From positions 37,278 to 101,277 of the forward strand of contig JAVBQG010000043.1 of assembly GCA_031549185.1 (NCBI GenBank): 64,000 nucleotides of DNA, given 5' to 3'. The stretch comes from JAVBQG01 sp031549185 (GTDB lineage Bacteria > Synergistota > Synergistia > Synergistales > Synergistaceae). The notes under the pieces are model-generated. The model saw only the letters and a program-made list of their open reading frames with translations, was not told the origin of the DNA and ran no database searches. Below are positions 17,894 through 25,972 of the stretch, in pieces. How positions within the stretch are numbered: the stretch's first letter is position 1; every line of letters starts with the position of its first letter. The translations under genes were made by a program, and so were the position numbers.

Positions 17894-20800
17894 TTGGCTA
17901 AATTTTTTATCGATCGCCCCGTTTTTGCAATCGTCATCGCCGTCCTGATCGTAATCGCGGGCACGATTTCGGGCTTTTCGCTTCCGATCGGCCTCTACCC
18001 CGACATAGAACCCCCGACCGTCAGTGTGACGACGACTTACCTGGGAGCGAGCGCTACCGTTGTCAACGAAGGCGTCTCGCAAGTCATCGAGGAACAGGTA
18101 AATGGCGTGCAGGGCATGGACTACATGAACTCCTACGCCAGCGACACCGGGTCGTACACGCTCAACGTGGTCTTCGAGCAGGGCACGGACGGCGACATCG
18201 CGTCGGTCAAAGTGCAAAACAACGTATCGCAGGCGAACGCGAGCCTGCCTACGGATGTTTTGAACGTCGGCGTCGTCACACAGAAAGCGTCCCCGAACAT
18301 GTCGATGGTCGTGAGCCTCCACTCCCCCAAAGGAACCTACGACAACGTCTTTCTGTACAACTACATGACCGTCTACATCCTCGATGAAATCAAGAGAATC
18401 AACGGCGTCGGGCAGGTTCAGCTTTTCGGCTCGGAGTTCGCAAGGCGCGTATGGCTCAACCCGGATAGGATGGCGGCTCTGAACCTCACCGTATCCGATG
18501 TGATCGCCGCCATCCAGGAGCAGAACGTGCAGGCCCCCGCCGGTACGATCGGCGCGCTGCCCGCCCCCGCCGGGCAGGAATTCCAATACACGGGCACGGT
18601 CAAAGGGCGTCTTGCGTCGATCGGGGACTTCGAGAACATCATCGTGAAGGCGCACGGAAACGGTTCGTTCATCTTCCTGCGCGATATTGCACGCGTGGAG
18701 AACGGCGCCCGTTACGATTCCTTCATCGCGCGCTTCGACGGGCATCAGGCCCTCGGAATCGGGATCAACCTCACGAGCGATGCCAACATGATGAAGGCCA
18801 TCGCGGAGATCCGCCAGGTCTTCGAGCGGGCGGCGGCGAATTTTCCGCCCGACTTGGAGTACTCCGTCATTCTCGACACCACCGAGAACATCAGCGCCTC
18901 GCTCGAGGAGGTCGTGAAGACGTTCTTCGAGGCAATGCTGCTGGTTCTCCTCATCGTCTTCGTCTTCCTGCAGAGCATCCGCGCTACGCTGATCCCGATG
19001 CTGGCGGTTCCCGTCTCCCTGATCGGAACGTTCGGCGCCTTCGTTTTCCTCGGGTTCTCAATCAACACGCTGACGCTGTTCGCCATGGTGCTCGCCATCG
19101 GGCTCGTGGTCGACGACGCAATCGTGGTAATCGAGGCGGTCGAGCATCACATCAAGACGAACTGCATGTCGCCTCGCGAAGCGACACGGAAAGCAATGGA
19201 CGAGGTCTCCGGCCCCGTCGTCGCTATCGCGTTCGTTCTGGCCTCCGTCTTCATCCCGGTCGCCTTTCTCGGCGGCATGACGGGCGTCCTCTATCGCCAG
19301 TTTGCACTGACGATCGCTGTTTCGATGGGGCTCTCGGCCTTTATCGCGCTCTCGCTGACCCCCGCGCTCTGCGCGATGCTGCTGAAACCGCACGACCCGG
19401 ACGAACGGAAGGGATTTTTTGCCAGATTCTTCGACAAATTCAACGACGGGTTCGATCGCATGACGAACTCGTACAGCGAAACGGTCAAAAAATTGGTCAC
19501 ACACGCCAAATACGTCTGTATTTTCCTGGTAATTCTCGTGATCGGCATCGTGCTCCTCGCAAGGGTCGTGCCCTCCACCTTCGTTCCCGACGAGGACCAG
19601 GGCATCTTCATCGCTTCCGTGACCCTGCCGGAGGGGACGAGTCTCAACCGCACGATGGACGTCATCGAGCGCGTGGGGAAGGAGATTCTGACGCAGGAGG
19701 GGGTCACCAACCTCATGACGGTGGCCGGGTACGACGTTCTCTCCAGCTCGAACAAGTCGAACGCAGGGACGATCTTCACGCGCCTCGCGCCGTGGGAAGA
19801 ACGCAAGACGGCCGCCACGCAGATCAACGCGGAGATCGGCCAGGTCTTCCGCCATGCCGCTAAATTCCCCGAGGCGTCGGTCATCGCGTTTAACATGCCC
19901 GCGCTTCCAGGCCTCGGCATGTTGGGCGGCTTCACCATGGTTTTGCAGGATCTGAACGGGCGTTCGAACGAGGAGTTGGCGGCAATCAGCCAGAAATTCG
20001 TCGCCGATGCGAACAAGATGCCCGAGGTCTCGGCCGTTTATACGACGTACAAGAACAACTTCCCCGGTTATCACTTCGAGATCGACCGCGAAAAAGTGAA
20101 GACGAACGGCGTGCTCCTCTCGGATGTTTTCACGGCGCTACAGGTCAACTTCGGCGGCATGGAGGTCAACGACTTCAACCTCTTCGGCCGCACCTACAAG
20201 GTCTCGTTGCAGGCTGACGTCAAATACAGAAACGAGGCGGATATGACCCGCTTCATCTTCGTCAGGTCCTCGAACGGTTCGATGATTCCGCTCGACGCGC
20301 TCGTGAACCCGACCCTGACGAGCGCTCCCACGATCATCTCCCGCTTCAACGCGGCGCGCAGCATCGAGATCAACGGAGGCGTCGGCAGCGGCTACAGCTC
20401 TGGGCAGGCCCTCGCTGCGATGGAAGACCTCGCGAAGCGAACGCTGCCGCAGGGCTTCAACGTGGAGTGGTCGGGACAGAGTCGTGAGGAGAAAAAGGCG
20501 GGAGGCCAGACCAATCAGATCATGGCGCTCGCCCTGATCTTCGTGTTCCTCTGCCTCGCCGCGCTCTACGAGAGCTGGGGCGTACCGTTCGCCGTCCTCT
20601 TCTCGGTGCCGACCGGCATCTTCGGCGCCTTCTTCTCGCAGTACGTCGTCGGCCTGCAAAACAGCATCTACATGCAGATCGGCATCATCACGCTCATCGG
20701 CCTCGCCGCCAAGAACGCGATCCTGATCGTCGAATTCGCGAAGGTGCGCACCGACGAGGGCATGGAGCCGAAACAGGCGGCGGTGGAAGCGGCGAAGCTG

Positions 20801-21055
20801 CGACTGCGCCCGATCCTCATGACGTCGCTCGCCTTCATTATCGGCTGTCTCCCGCTGGCGATCGCGACGGGAGCGGGCGCACAGGCCAGAAATGCGATGG
20901 GCACGGCTGTCGTCGGCGGCATGGCGTTCGCGACGAGCGTGGGCATCTTCATCATCCCGTCGCTCTTCGTCGTCGTGGAGTGGTTCGTCCTGAAATTCGG
21001 CAAGCATGAGGAGAAGAGCGAGGGAAAGGATGACACCCCGGCGCAGCCGGCGTAA
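17894..21055 (+). CDS. RND multidrug efflux pump, HAE1 family (AcrB/MexB-like)
   Basis: A 1053-residue proton-driven inner-membrane exporter, the usual length for AcrB relatives. It starts at a TTG behind AGGAGGTGG. The N-terminus FFIDRPVFAIVIAVLIVIAG is the first helix of this family. Transmembrane helix 4 shows LAIGLVVDDAIVVIEAVEHH with the two adjacent aspartates needed for proton transfer. The FVPDEDQGIF motif opens the second half, and LIGLAAKNAILIVEFAK is the matching later helix. The C-terminus is highly charged. Hydrophobic drugs, bile salts or dyes are likely substrates, but specificity cannot be read. A strong terminator follows. Confidence 0.95.
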   Translation: MAKFFIDRPVFAIVIAVLIVIAGTISGFSLPIGLYPDIEPPTVSVTTTYLGASATVVNEGVSQVIEEQVNGVQGMDYMNSYASDTGSYTLNVVFEQGTDGDIASVKVQNNVSQANASLPTDVLNVGVVTQKASPNMSMVVSLHSPKGTYDNVFLYNYMTVYILDEIKRINGVGQVQLFGSEFARRVWLNPDRMAALNLTVSDVIAAIQEQNVQAPAGTIGALPAPAGQEFQYTGTVKGRLASIGDFENIIVKAHGNGSFIFLRDIARVENGARYDSFIARFDGHQALGIGINLTSDANMMKAIAEIRQVFERAAANFPPDLEYSVILDTTENISASLEEVVKTFFEAMLLVLLIVFVFLQSIRATLIPMLAVPVSLIGTFGAFVFLGFSINTLTLFAMVLAIGLVVDDAIVVIEAVEHHIKTNCMSPREATRKAMDEVSGPVVAIAFVLASVFIPVAFLGGMTGVLYRQFALTIAVSMGLSAFIALSLTPALCAMLLKPHDPDERKGFFARFFDKFNDGFDRMTNSYSETVKKLVTHAKYVCIFLVILVIGIVLLARVVPSTFVPDEDQGIFIASVTLPEGTSLNRTMDVIERVGKEILTQEGVTNLMTVAGYDVLSSSNKSNAGTIFTRLAPWEERKTAATQINAEIGQVFRHAAKFPEASVIAFNMPALPGLGMLGGFTMVLQDLNGRSNEELAAISQKFVADANKMPEVSAVYTTYKNNFPGYHFEIDREKVKTNGVLLSDVFTALQVNFGGMEVNDFNLFGRTYKVSLQADVKYRNEADMTRFIFVRSSNGSMIPLDALVNPTLTSAPTIISRFNAARSIEINGGVGSGYSSGQALAAMEDLAKRTLPQGFNVEWSGQSREEKKAGGQTNQIMALALIFVFLCLAALYESWGVPFAVLFSVPTGIFGAFFSQYVVGLQNSIYMQIGIITLIGLAAKNAILIVEFAKVRTDEGMEPKQAAVEAAKLRLRPILMTSLAFIIGCLPLAIATGAGAQARNAMGTAVVGGMAFATSVGIFIIPSLFVVVEWFVLKFGKHEEKSEGKDDTPAQPA

Positions 21056-21084
21056 CCTCTCTTCTCTGATACTGCCTCATGCGT

Positions 21085-21128
21085 AAAACAGGCAGAAGAG
21101 GGAGGCCCCCTTTTCTGCCTGTTTTGTC
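21085..21128 (+). terminator. Rho-independent terminator of the efflux operon
   Basis: AAAACAGGCAGAA (21085-21097) pairs with TTCTGCCTGTTTT (21113-21125), a perfect 13-base-pair stem with a 15-base loop and a T-rich trail. It sits 29 bases after the stop of the RND gene. The A-tract on the left means it could also work in the opposite direction. Confidence 0.85.
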
Positions 21129-21218
21129 GTCGCCAAATTCGGTATTATTCTATTATTTGGCTGTTGAAAATATGTTTGGCGTTTAGACACAATGCTTGAA
21201 AAGTGAGTGAAACCAGGC

Positions 21219-21752
21219 TCACGCACGAAAGATGACAGAAGACAGCCTCGCCGCCAGCGTGCGGGCGACGAAGCCCACGGCGAGGCCGGTTGCGAACGCG
21301 GCGACGGTCAGAATCGGCAGGTAGCCGAACAACGCAGGCTCCCCCGTGAGGAAGGCCACCACCGCGAGCTGCCCCACATTGAACGCCACCGCAGACGCCA
21401 CGCTGATCGCCTCTACGCTGAAAAATTTTCCGAATCTCTCATAGAGCAGAATCGAGACGGGCAATGACAAGAATAATCCGCCCGCACTGCAGGCGAGGGC
21501 GAATGGATTGCCGGATATCGTGAACGCCATGAGGACACGCAACACGGAGACGAGGACGGCGCTCGCCGGTCCGAGCAGCAGCAGCGCAAAGAGAGAGAAG
21601 ACATTCGCCAGCCCCAGCCGCATCCCAGGAAACGGCAAAGGGAAGGAGGACTCCGCGAGGTTCAGCACGAGCGCCAACGCCGCGAAAAGCGCGATGAAGA
21701 CGAGTTTCCCGGAGCCGCGCTCAATACGCAACCGCATCGAGGTCCGCTCCAT
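21219..21752 (-). CDS. Gx transporter family / heptaprenyl diphosphate synthase component I-like membrane protein (EetB-like)
   Basis: A 177-residue, very hydrophobic protein with about five to six membrane segments. The segments LVFIALFAALALVLNLAESSFP and PGMRLGLANVFSLFALLLLGP match the Gx transporter family, an ECF S-component-like fold often labelled heptaprenyl diphosphate synthase component I. In Gram-positive flavin-based extracellular electron transfer loci the homologue is called EetB. I chose the ATG at 21752 because GGGAGGGG lies just upstream; this overlaps the preceding gene by 32 bases. It is the last gene of the malic enzyme-apbE-NusG-II-Gx operon. What it transports, if anything, is unknown. 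Confidence 0.78.
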   Translation of the reverse strand: MERTSMRLRIERGSGKLVFIALFAALALVLNLAESSFPLPFPGMRLGLANVFSLFALLLLGPASAVLVSVLRVLMAFTISGNPFALACSAGGLFLSLPVSILLYERFGKFFSVEAISVASAVAFNVGQLAVVAFLTGEPALFGYLPILTVAAFATGLAVGFVARTLAARLSSVIFRA

Positions 21753-22116
21753 CCTTCCCCTCCCTCTCGCCCCTCAAGCGGACGATCAAACGGTGCGGCA
21801 GGCAGGCGATCGATCCCCGCTCGTCCGTAAGCGCCGGCATCCGAAGGCAGTCTCCGCCGGGGCAATCGGCGGAGACCATCCGCACGGCTCCATTTTCGAT
21901 CAACAACGTGTTGCTCCCGCCGCTCGTGTTCAAGCGCAGCTCCCTTGGGGCCCCCCCGCTCAGTTTCTGCTCTTCGATCACCCTGCCGTCGGCCACGACT
22001 TCAAGTACGAACCCTCCCCGCGGAGGGCGCACGTGGGCAAAAAAACGGAAGGTCAGTGGAAAAAGAGCGAAGGCGAGCAGAAGACCGAGGTATAAAAATT
22101 TATCTCCTCGTTTCAT
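21721..22116 (-). CDS. NusG domain II-containing protein (EetA-like)
   Basis: A 131-residue protein with one N-terminal membrane helix (residues ~7-25) and an extracytoplasmic NusG domain II of about 90 residues. The cysteine motif DCPGGDC followed by IACLPHRLIV is characteristic of the family. The full NusG transcription factor domains are absent, so this is not an elongation factor. The homologue in Gram-positive extracellular electron transfer loci is called EetA. Its start overlaps the apbE stop by four bases and its end overlaps the Gx gene. A redox or metal-binding role for the cysteines is an inference. Confidence 0.82.
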   Translation of the reverse strand: MKRGDKFLYLGLLLAFALFPLTFRFFAHVRPPRGGFVLEVVADGRVIEEQKLSGGAPRELRLNTSGGSNTLLIENGAVRMVSADCPGGDCLRMPALTDERGSIACLPHRLIVRLRGEREGKDGADLDAVAY

Positions 22117-23204
22117 CGTTTCAATTCGATGAAATCGACGGCGACGGCGGGAAGGAGCGATTTGATCCTACCCTCCAGACCCTTCGTCGCGCGCACCTGA
22201 AGTGTATCATCGGCTGCCCGTAGCACAAAGACCGCCTCCGCCTCCGGAAAGAGAGAGAGCAGCTCGCGCACGGAACCCATGCGATCCAGCCCGATCACCA
22301 TCAGCGCGGTGGAGAGAGCGTCTCCCTCCGCGCCGTTCGGACAGACGACCGTGACGGAGGCGAGGTTGTTTTTGACGGGATAACCCGTGCGCGGGTCGAA
22401 GATATGCGTATAGCGTTTTCCGCCGATGTCGATAAATCGCTCGTACGTACCCGCCGTGATGGCTGCCGTGTCGCTGAGCTCAAGCGCGCAGATGGCCTCT
22501 CCCCTCTTTCCGTCCGGGTTCTGTATGCCGATGCGCCACGGTTTGCCATCCAGGCTGCTGCCGATCAGCTGAACGTTGCCACCCAGGTCGATCAACGCGG
22601 AGCTGATGCCCTCCGAGCGAAGAAAGTCGACCACCTTTTGCGATGCGTATCCCTTGGCGATCGCGCCAAGGTCGAGCATCATGCCCTTCGCAGACAAATA
22701 GACAGTCTCCTGTGGCTCGCTCAGCTCGATCTTTCCGTAGCCGACCAGAGCAAGGGCCCGGTCGATCTTCATTCTCTCCGGTATTGCGTCGAGACTGCGA
22801 GTAGAATCTCCGATTCCCCACAGTCTCGTCACGGGACCGATCGTCGGGTCGAACGCGCCGTCCGAGAGCGAGGCGATATCTTTTGCCGTCTGAATCACGT
22901 CGAAAACGTCCCGGTCGACCTTCACAGAGTGCCCCCCCGCCGCGCTGTTGATCCGGGATACAATCGAGCCCGGTTGATACATGGAGAGCTCGCCGTCCAG
23001 CGTTCTGATCAACGCGAAGGCCCCGTCGAGAGCGCCCTCCACATTGCCCTTGCCTGTGGCCTCCACCGAGACCACCGTGTCCAACAGGACGCCCTCTCGC
23101 TTCGCCGTCGTGCGCCCATCGTAAAAACGAATGAAGACGATGCCGCACAGGCCGAAGAGCGCCAGGAAGGCGATCGCCAGGTAGAATTTCGACTCCCTGT
23201 TCAT
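22113..23204 (-). CDS. apbE: ApbE, FAD:protein FMN transferase
   Basis: A 363-residue enzyme that attaches FMN from FAD to threonine in SGAT-type motifs of exported redox proteins. An N-terminal membrane anchor (residues ~6-26) places it outside the inner membrane. Family motifs are GVLLDTVVSVEA, the ELSMYQPGSIVSRIN region, DGAFDPTIGPV, LDLGAIAKGYASQKV, the SSALIDLGGN strand and THIFDPRTGYPV. Clear substrates in this window are RnfD and RnfG. It lies 12 bases after the malic enzyme and overlaps the NusG-domain-II gene by four bases. Confidence 0.94.
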   Translation of the reverse strand: MNRESKFYLAIAFLALFGLCGIVFIRFYDGRTTAKREGVLLDTVVSVEATGKGNVEGALDGAFALIRTLDGELSMYQPGSIVSRINSAAGGHSVKVDRDVFDVIQTAKDIASLSDGAFDPTIGPVTRLWGIGDSTRSLDAIPERMKIDRALALVGYGKIELSEPQETVYLSAKGMMLDLGAIAKGYASQKVVDFLRSEGISSALIDLGGNVQLIGSSLDGKPWRIGIQNPDGKRGEAICALELSDTAAITAGTYERFIDIGGKRYTHIFDPRTGYPVKNNLASVTVVCPNGAEGDALSTALMVIGLDRMGSVRELLSLFPEAEAVFVLRAADDTLQVRATKGLEGRIKSLLPAVAVDFIELKR

Positions 23205-23216
23205 CTCGCGCGGAAA

Positions 23217-24389
23217 TTACTGACGCGCGACTCCGGACTTGCGCGCCGCAACCTTGACAGCCTCGGCCACTGCCGGGGCTACGCGAGGATCGAGCGCCGT
23301 CGGCATAAGGTAGTCCGCCCTCAGTTCGTCGTCGCGGATCAGGGCTGAGATCGCCTCGGCTGCCGCGATCTTCATATCGTCGTCGATGTCGCTCGCCCGA
23401 GCGTCGAGAGCTCCTCTGAAAATACCGGGGAAGGCCAGCACGTTGTTGATCTGGTTGGGGAAATCGCTGCGGCCCGTTCCCACGACGGCGGCACCGGCCG
23501 CCAGGGCGTCCTCGGGCCATATCTCCGGAACCGGGTTGGCCATTGCGAAAATGATGGGCTCCTTCGCCATGCCGCGAACCATCTCCTGCGTCACGATGCC
23601 CGGAGCGGAGAGGCCGAAAAAGGCGTCCGCGCCCTTCATCGCCTCCGCCAACCCGCCTCGCACGCCCCTCTTGTTCGTCTTGACGATGAACGACTTGCGC
23701 TCGTCGTCGAGGCCGGGGCGCGATTCGTAGAGCACGCCGTCGATGTCGCACACCACGACGTCCTTCACGCCGCTTGCGAGCAGCAGCTTCGACACGGCGA
23801 TCCCCGCCGCGCCGGCCCCGCTCACGACGAGCGAGAGATCCTCCAGTTTCCGGCCGGTGAAGCGGCAGGCGTTGACGATGGCCGCGAGCGCGACGACGGC
23901 CGTGCCGTGCTGATCGTCGTGGAAGATCGGGATGTCGCAGCATGCCTTGAGCTTGCGCTCGATCTCGAAGCAGCGGGGAGCGGAGATATCCTCGAGGTTC
24001 ACGCCGCCGAAGCTCCCGGCAAGCAGCCGCACGACGTTCACGATCTCGTCGGGATCCTTCGAGCGCACACAGAGGGGGAAGGCGTCGACTTCCGCGAACT
24101 TTTTGAACAGGGCGCACTTGCCCTCCATGACGGGCATGCCGGCCTCCGGGCCGATGTCGCCGAGCCCCAGCACGGCCGTGCCGTCCGTGACCACGGCGAC
24201 CATGTTCCAGCGCCGCGTATAGGTGTAGCTGGCGCTCACATCCTCCTTGATCGCGAGGCAGGGCTCCGCGACGCCCGGCGTGTACGCCAGCGAAAGGTCT
24301 TCCATCGTATCCAGCGGCGCCCTGCAGACGACCTCGATCTTGCCGCGCCATTCCTCATGCAGTTTCAAAGCTCGTTCTTTCTTCTCCAT
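23217..24389 (-). CDS. NAD(P)-dependent malic enzyme
   Basis: A 390-residue short-form malic enzyme, which converts malate to pyruvate, CO2 and NAD(P)H. The start MEKKERALKLHEEW at 24389 was chosen by family comparison; GGAG lies about 12 bases upstream. Motifs are LAYTPGVAEPCLAI, FHDDQHGTAVVALAAIVNA and the Rossmann loop SGAGAAGIAVSKLL. It lacks the phosphotransacetylase-like extension of long malic enzymes. It leads an operon with apbE and two membrane redox-associated proteins. The link may be supply of reduced nicotinamide, but that is an inference. Cofactor preference is not decided here. Confidence 0.9.
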   Translation of the reverse strand: MEKKERALKLHEEWRGKIEVVCRAPLDTMEDLSLAYTPGVAEPCLAIKEDVSASYTYTRRWNMVAVVTDGTAVLGLGDIGPEAGMPVMEGKCALFKKFAEVDAFPLCVRSKDPDEIVNVVRLLAGSFGGVNLEDISAPRCFEIERKLKACCDIPIFHDDQHGTAVVALAAIVNACRFTGRKLEDLSLVVSGAGAAGIAVSKLLLASGVKDVVVCDIDGVLYESRPGLDDERKSFIVKTNKRGVRGGLAEAMKGADAFFGLSAPGIVTQEMVRGMAKEPIIFAMANPVPEIWPEDALAAGAAVVGTGRSDFPNQINNVLAFPGIFRGALDARASDIDDDMKIAAAEAISALIRDDELRADYLMPTALDPRVAPAVAEAVKVAARKSGVARQ

Positions 24390-24553
24390 CTTTTTCACAC
24401 GCTCCAGACATATCGGTTTCCGTAAAAAAATCTCGCGCATAAGACACTTCGGTATTGTACTCCGAATTCCACGCGACGGGATCAATTATGTGCTACCCTT
24501 TTACCGATTCGTGATATATCATTGAAGTATGTTGCACTTCTGGAGATGATATT

Positions 24554-25762
24554 TTGTCGGACCTGACCGCTCTGCCCAAACCCGCGACGACCGCGCGCAA
24601 GATCGTATTCCTGGCGCTCGGTTTTTTCTTCGTCTTCGGTTTCTCGAACATCAGCTACTTTCTGCCCGTTTATTACAAGCAGATCGGAATCGCGTCGGCG
24701 GACGCCGCGGGATGGCTCGTCACCGCGTTTTACATCACCTCCATCATCTCGCGCCCCTTCCTCGGCGACGTCATCGGCCGCCTCGGGTTCAAGAGGACGT
24801 TCTACGTCGCAGGGACTCTCGGCGTGGTCAGTTCGGTCGGCGTCGTGCTCTCCGGCACGCACTTCATCCCCGCGCTCCTCTCCCGTGGCGTGCTCGGCGT
24901 GGGGTCGAGCCTCTTTCAAATCGGGCTTGCCACCTACCAGGCGATCGCGTTCAAGCAGGAGGAGCGAGGGCGCGCGTTCTCCCTGATCATGGCGGGAGGG
25001 CTGGCGCCAATGATGACCCTCGTCCCACTCGCCGACCTCTTTCTGCAGCACAGCTGGAACATCCTGTACATCATCTTTCCGGGCATTGTCTGTCTGTGCG
25101 CTGCGATCCTCACGCCCCTGATCCCAGGGCTCGACGAGATCGAGCCGGTTCGCCCGGAGCGATCGTCCCAGAGACCGCACCTGGGCGGCTTTATCGACTG
25201 CTTCCGCATCAGACCCCTCCGCCTCTCCTTTCTCGCAATGTTTCTCTTCAGCATCACGGATGCCTCCGCCGCGTTCATGGGGACGATGACCTCACACTAC
25301 GGCCTGATGGCCTCCCTCTTCCTGTCGTCCAACGCCGTGGTCGGCGTCATCATGCGCCTCTTCTGTGCCAGACTGCTCGACCGCTATCCGCGAAGCATGT
25401 TCTCCACCGTCACCACGACGATAACGGCGACGGCACTGCTGCTTGCGTCGATCGCGCCCTCCGGGCGCTCGCTCGTGGCACTTGGGATGCTGTACGGCGT
25501 CGGCATGGGCTTCGGTTTTCCCCTTCACCTCGCGCTCGTCTCGGATTGTGCGCCGAGGGAGTTGCAACCACAGGCCGTCTCTTTCTCCTGGTTTCTGATG
25601 GGCTGCGCCTTCGCTTTCGTCCCCCCCCTCTCCGGCCGGCTGGCCGAGATGGCGGGGCCGGTGATCGCTTACAGGCTTATCGTCGCGCCGACACTGCTGT
25701 TCACGATCGGGATGTACTTTCTATGGCACCGCCAGGCGACAACGGAAAAGCCCTTATCGTGA
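24554..25762 (+). CDS. Major facilitator superfamily transporter
   Basis: A 402-residue 12-helix transporter. It starts at a TTG behind GGAGATG. The two MFS halves are visible: the first has the motif A-like loop GDVIGRLGFKRTFYV after helix 2 and the second starts after the central loop around residues 195-215. The RGVLGVGSSLFQIG helix 4 region and the DCAPRELQPQAVSFSW loop resemble drug or sugar-phosphate exporters of the DHA1/YfcJ type. It stands alone between two operons. The substrate cannot be predicted. Confidence 0.85.
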   Translation: MSDLTALPKPATTARKIVFLALGFFFVFGFSNISYFLPVYYKQIGIASADAAGWLVTAFYITSIISRPFLGDVIGRLGFKRTFYVAGTLGVVSSVGVVLSGTHFIPALLSRGVLGVGSSLFQIGLATYQAIAFKQEERGRAFSLIMAGGLAPMMTLVPLADLFLQHSWNILYIIFPGIVCLCAAILTPLIPGLDEIEPVRPERSSQRPHLGGFIDCFRIRPLRLSFLAMFLFSITDASAAFMGTMTSHYGLMASLFLSSNAVVGVIMRLFCARLLDRYPRSMFSTVTTTITATALLLASIAPSGRSLVALGMLYGVGMGFGFPLHLALVSDCAPRELQPQAVSFSWFLMGCAFAFVPPLSGRLAEMAGPVIAYRLIVAPTLLFTIGMYFLWHRQATTEKPLS

Positions 25763-25972
25763 AGGGGGCGAGGGCGCGAGAAATTTTTTGCTTGCCAGTA
25801 TGGATTTGACATTTAACATAAAAAGTATGAACGCAACTCTTCGCCTCCTTCCCTTTATCTTCCGAATTCGCCCTAGATCCGCCGAACAGATCATATTCAA
25901 TAAGACATGAATCGTGTAGAATAAATGTCAACCACAAGTAGGTTAAAAACCGCTGTTCAAGGAGGCGTTCAT

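Noticed and set aside
24390..24485. N-terminal extension of malic enzyme from 24485
   Set aside because: The 32 extra residues lack family similarity, and the start at 24389 fits known malic enzymes.
25806..25831. Promoter TTGACA at 25806 before the purine operon
   Set aside because: The only -10-like sequence (TATGAA at 25826) is 14 bases away, too close, so the call was not made.
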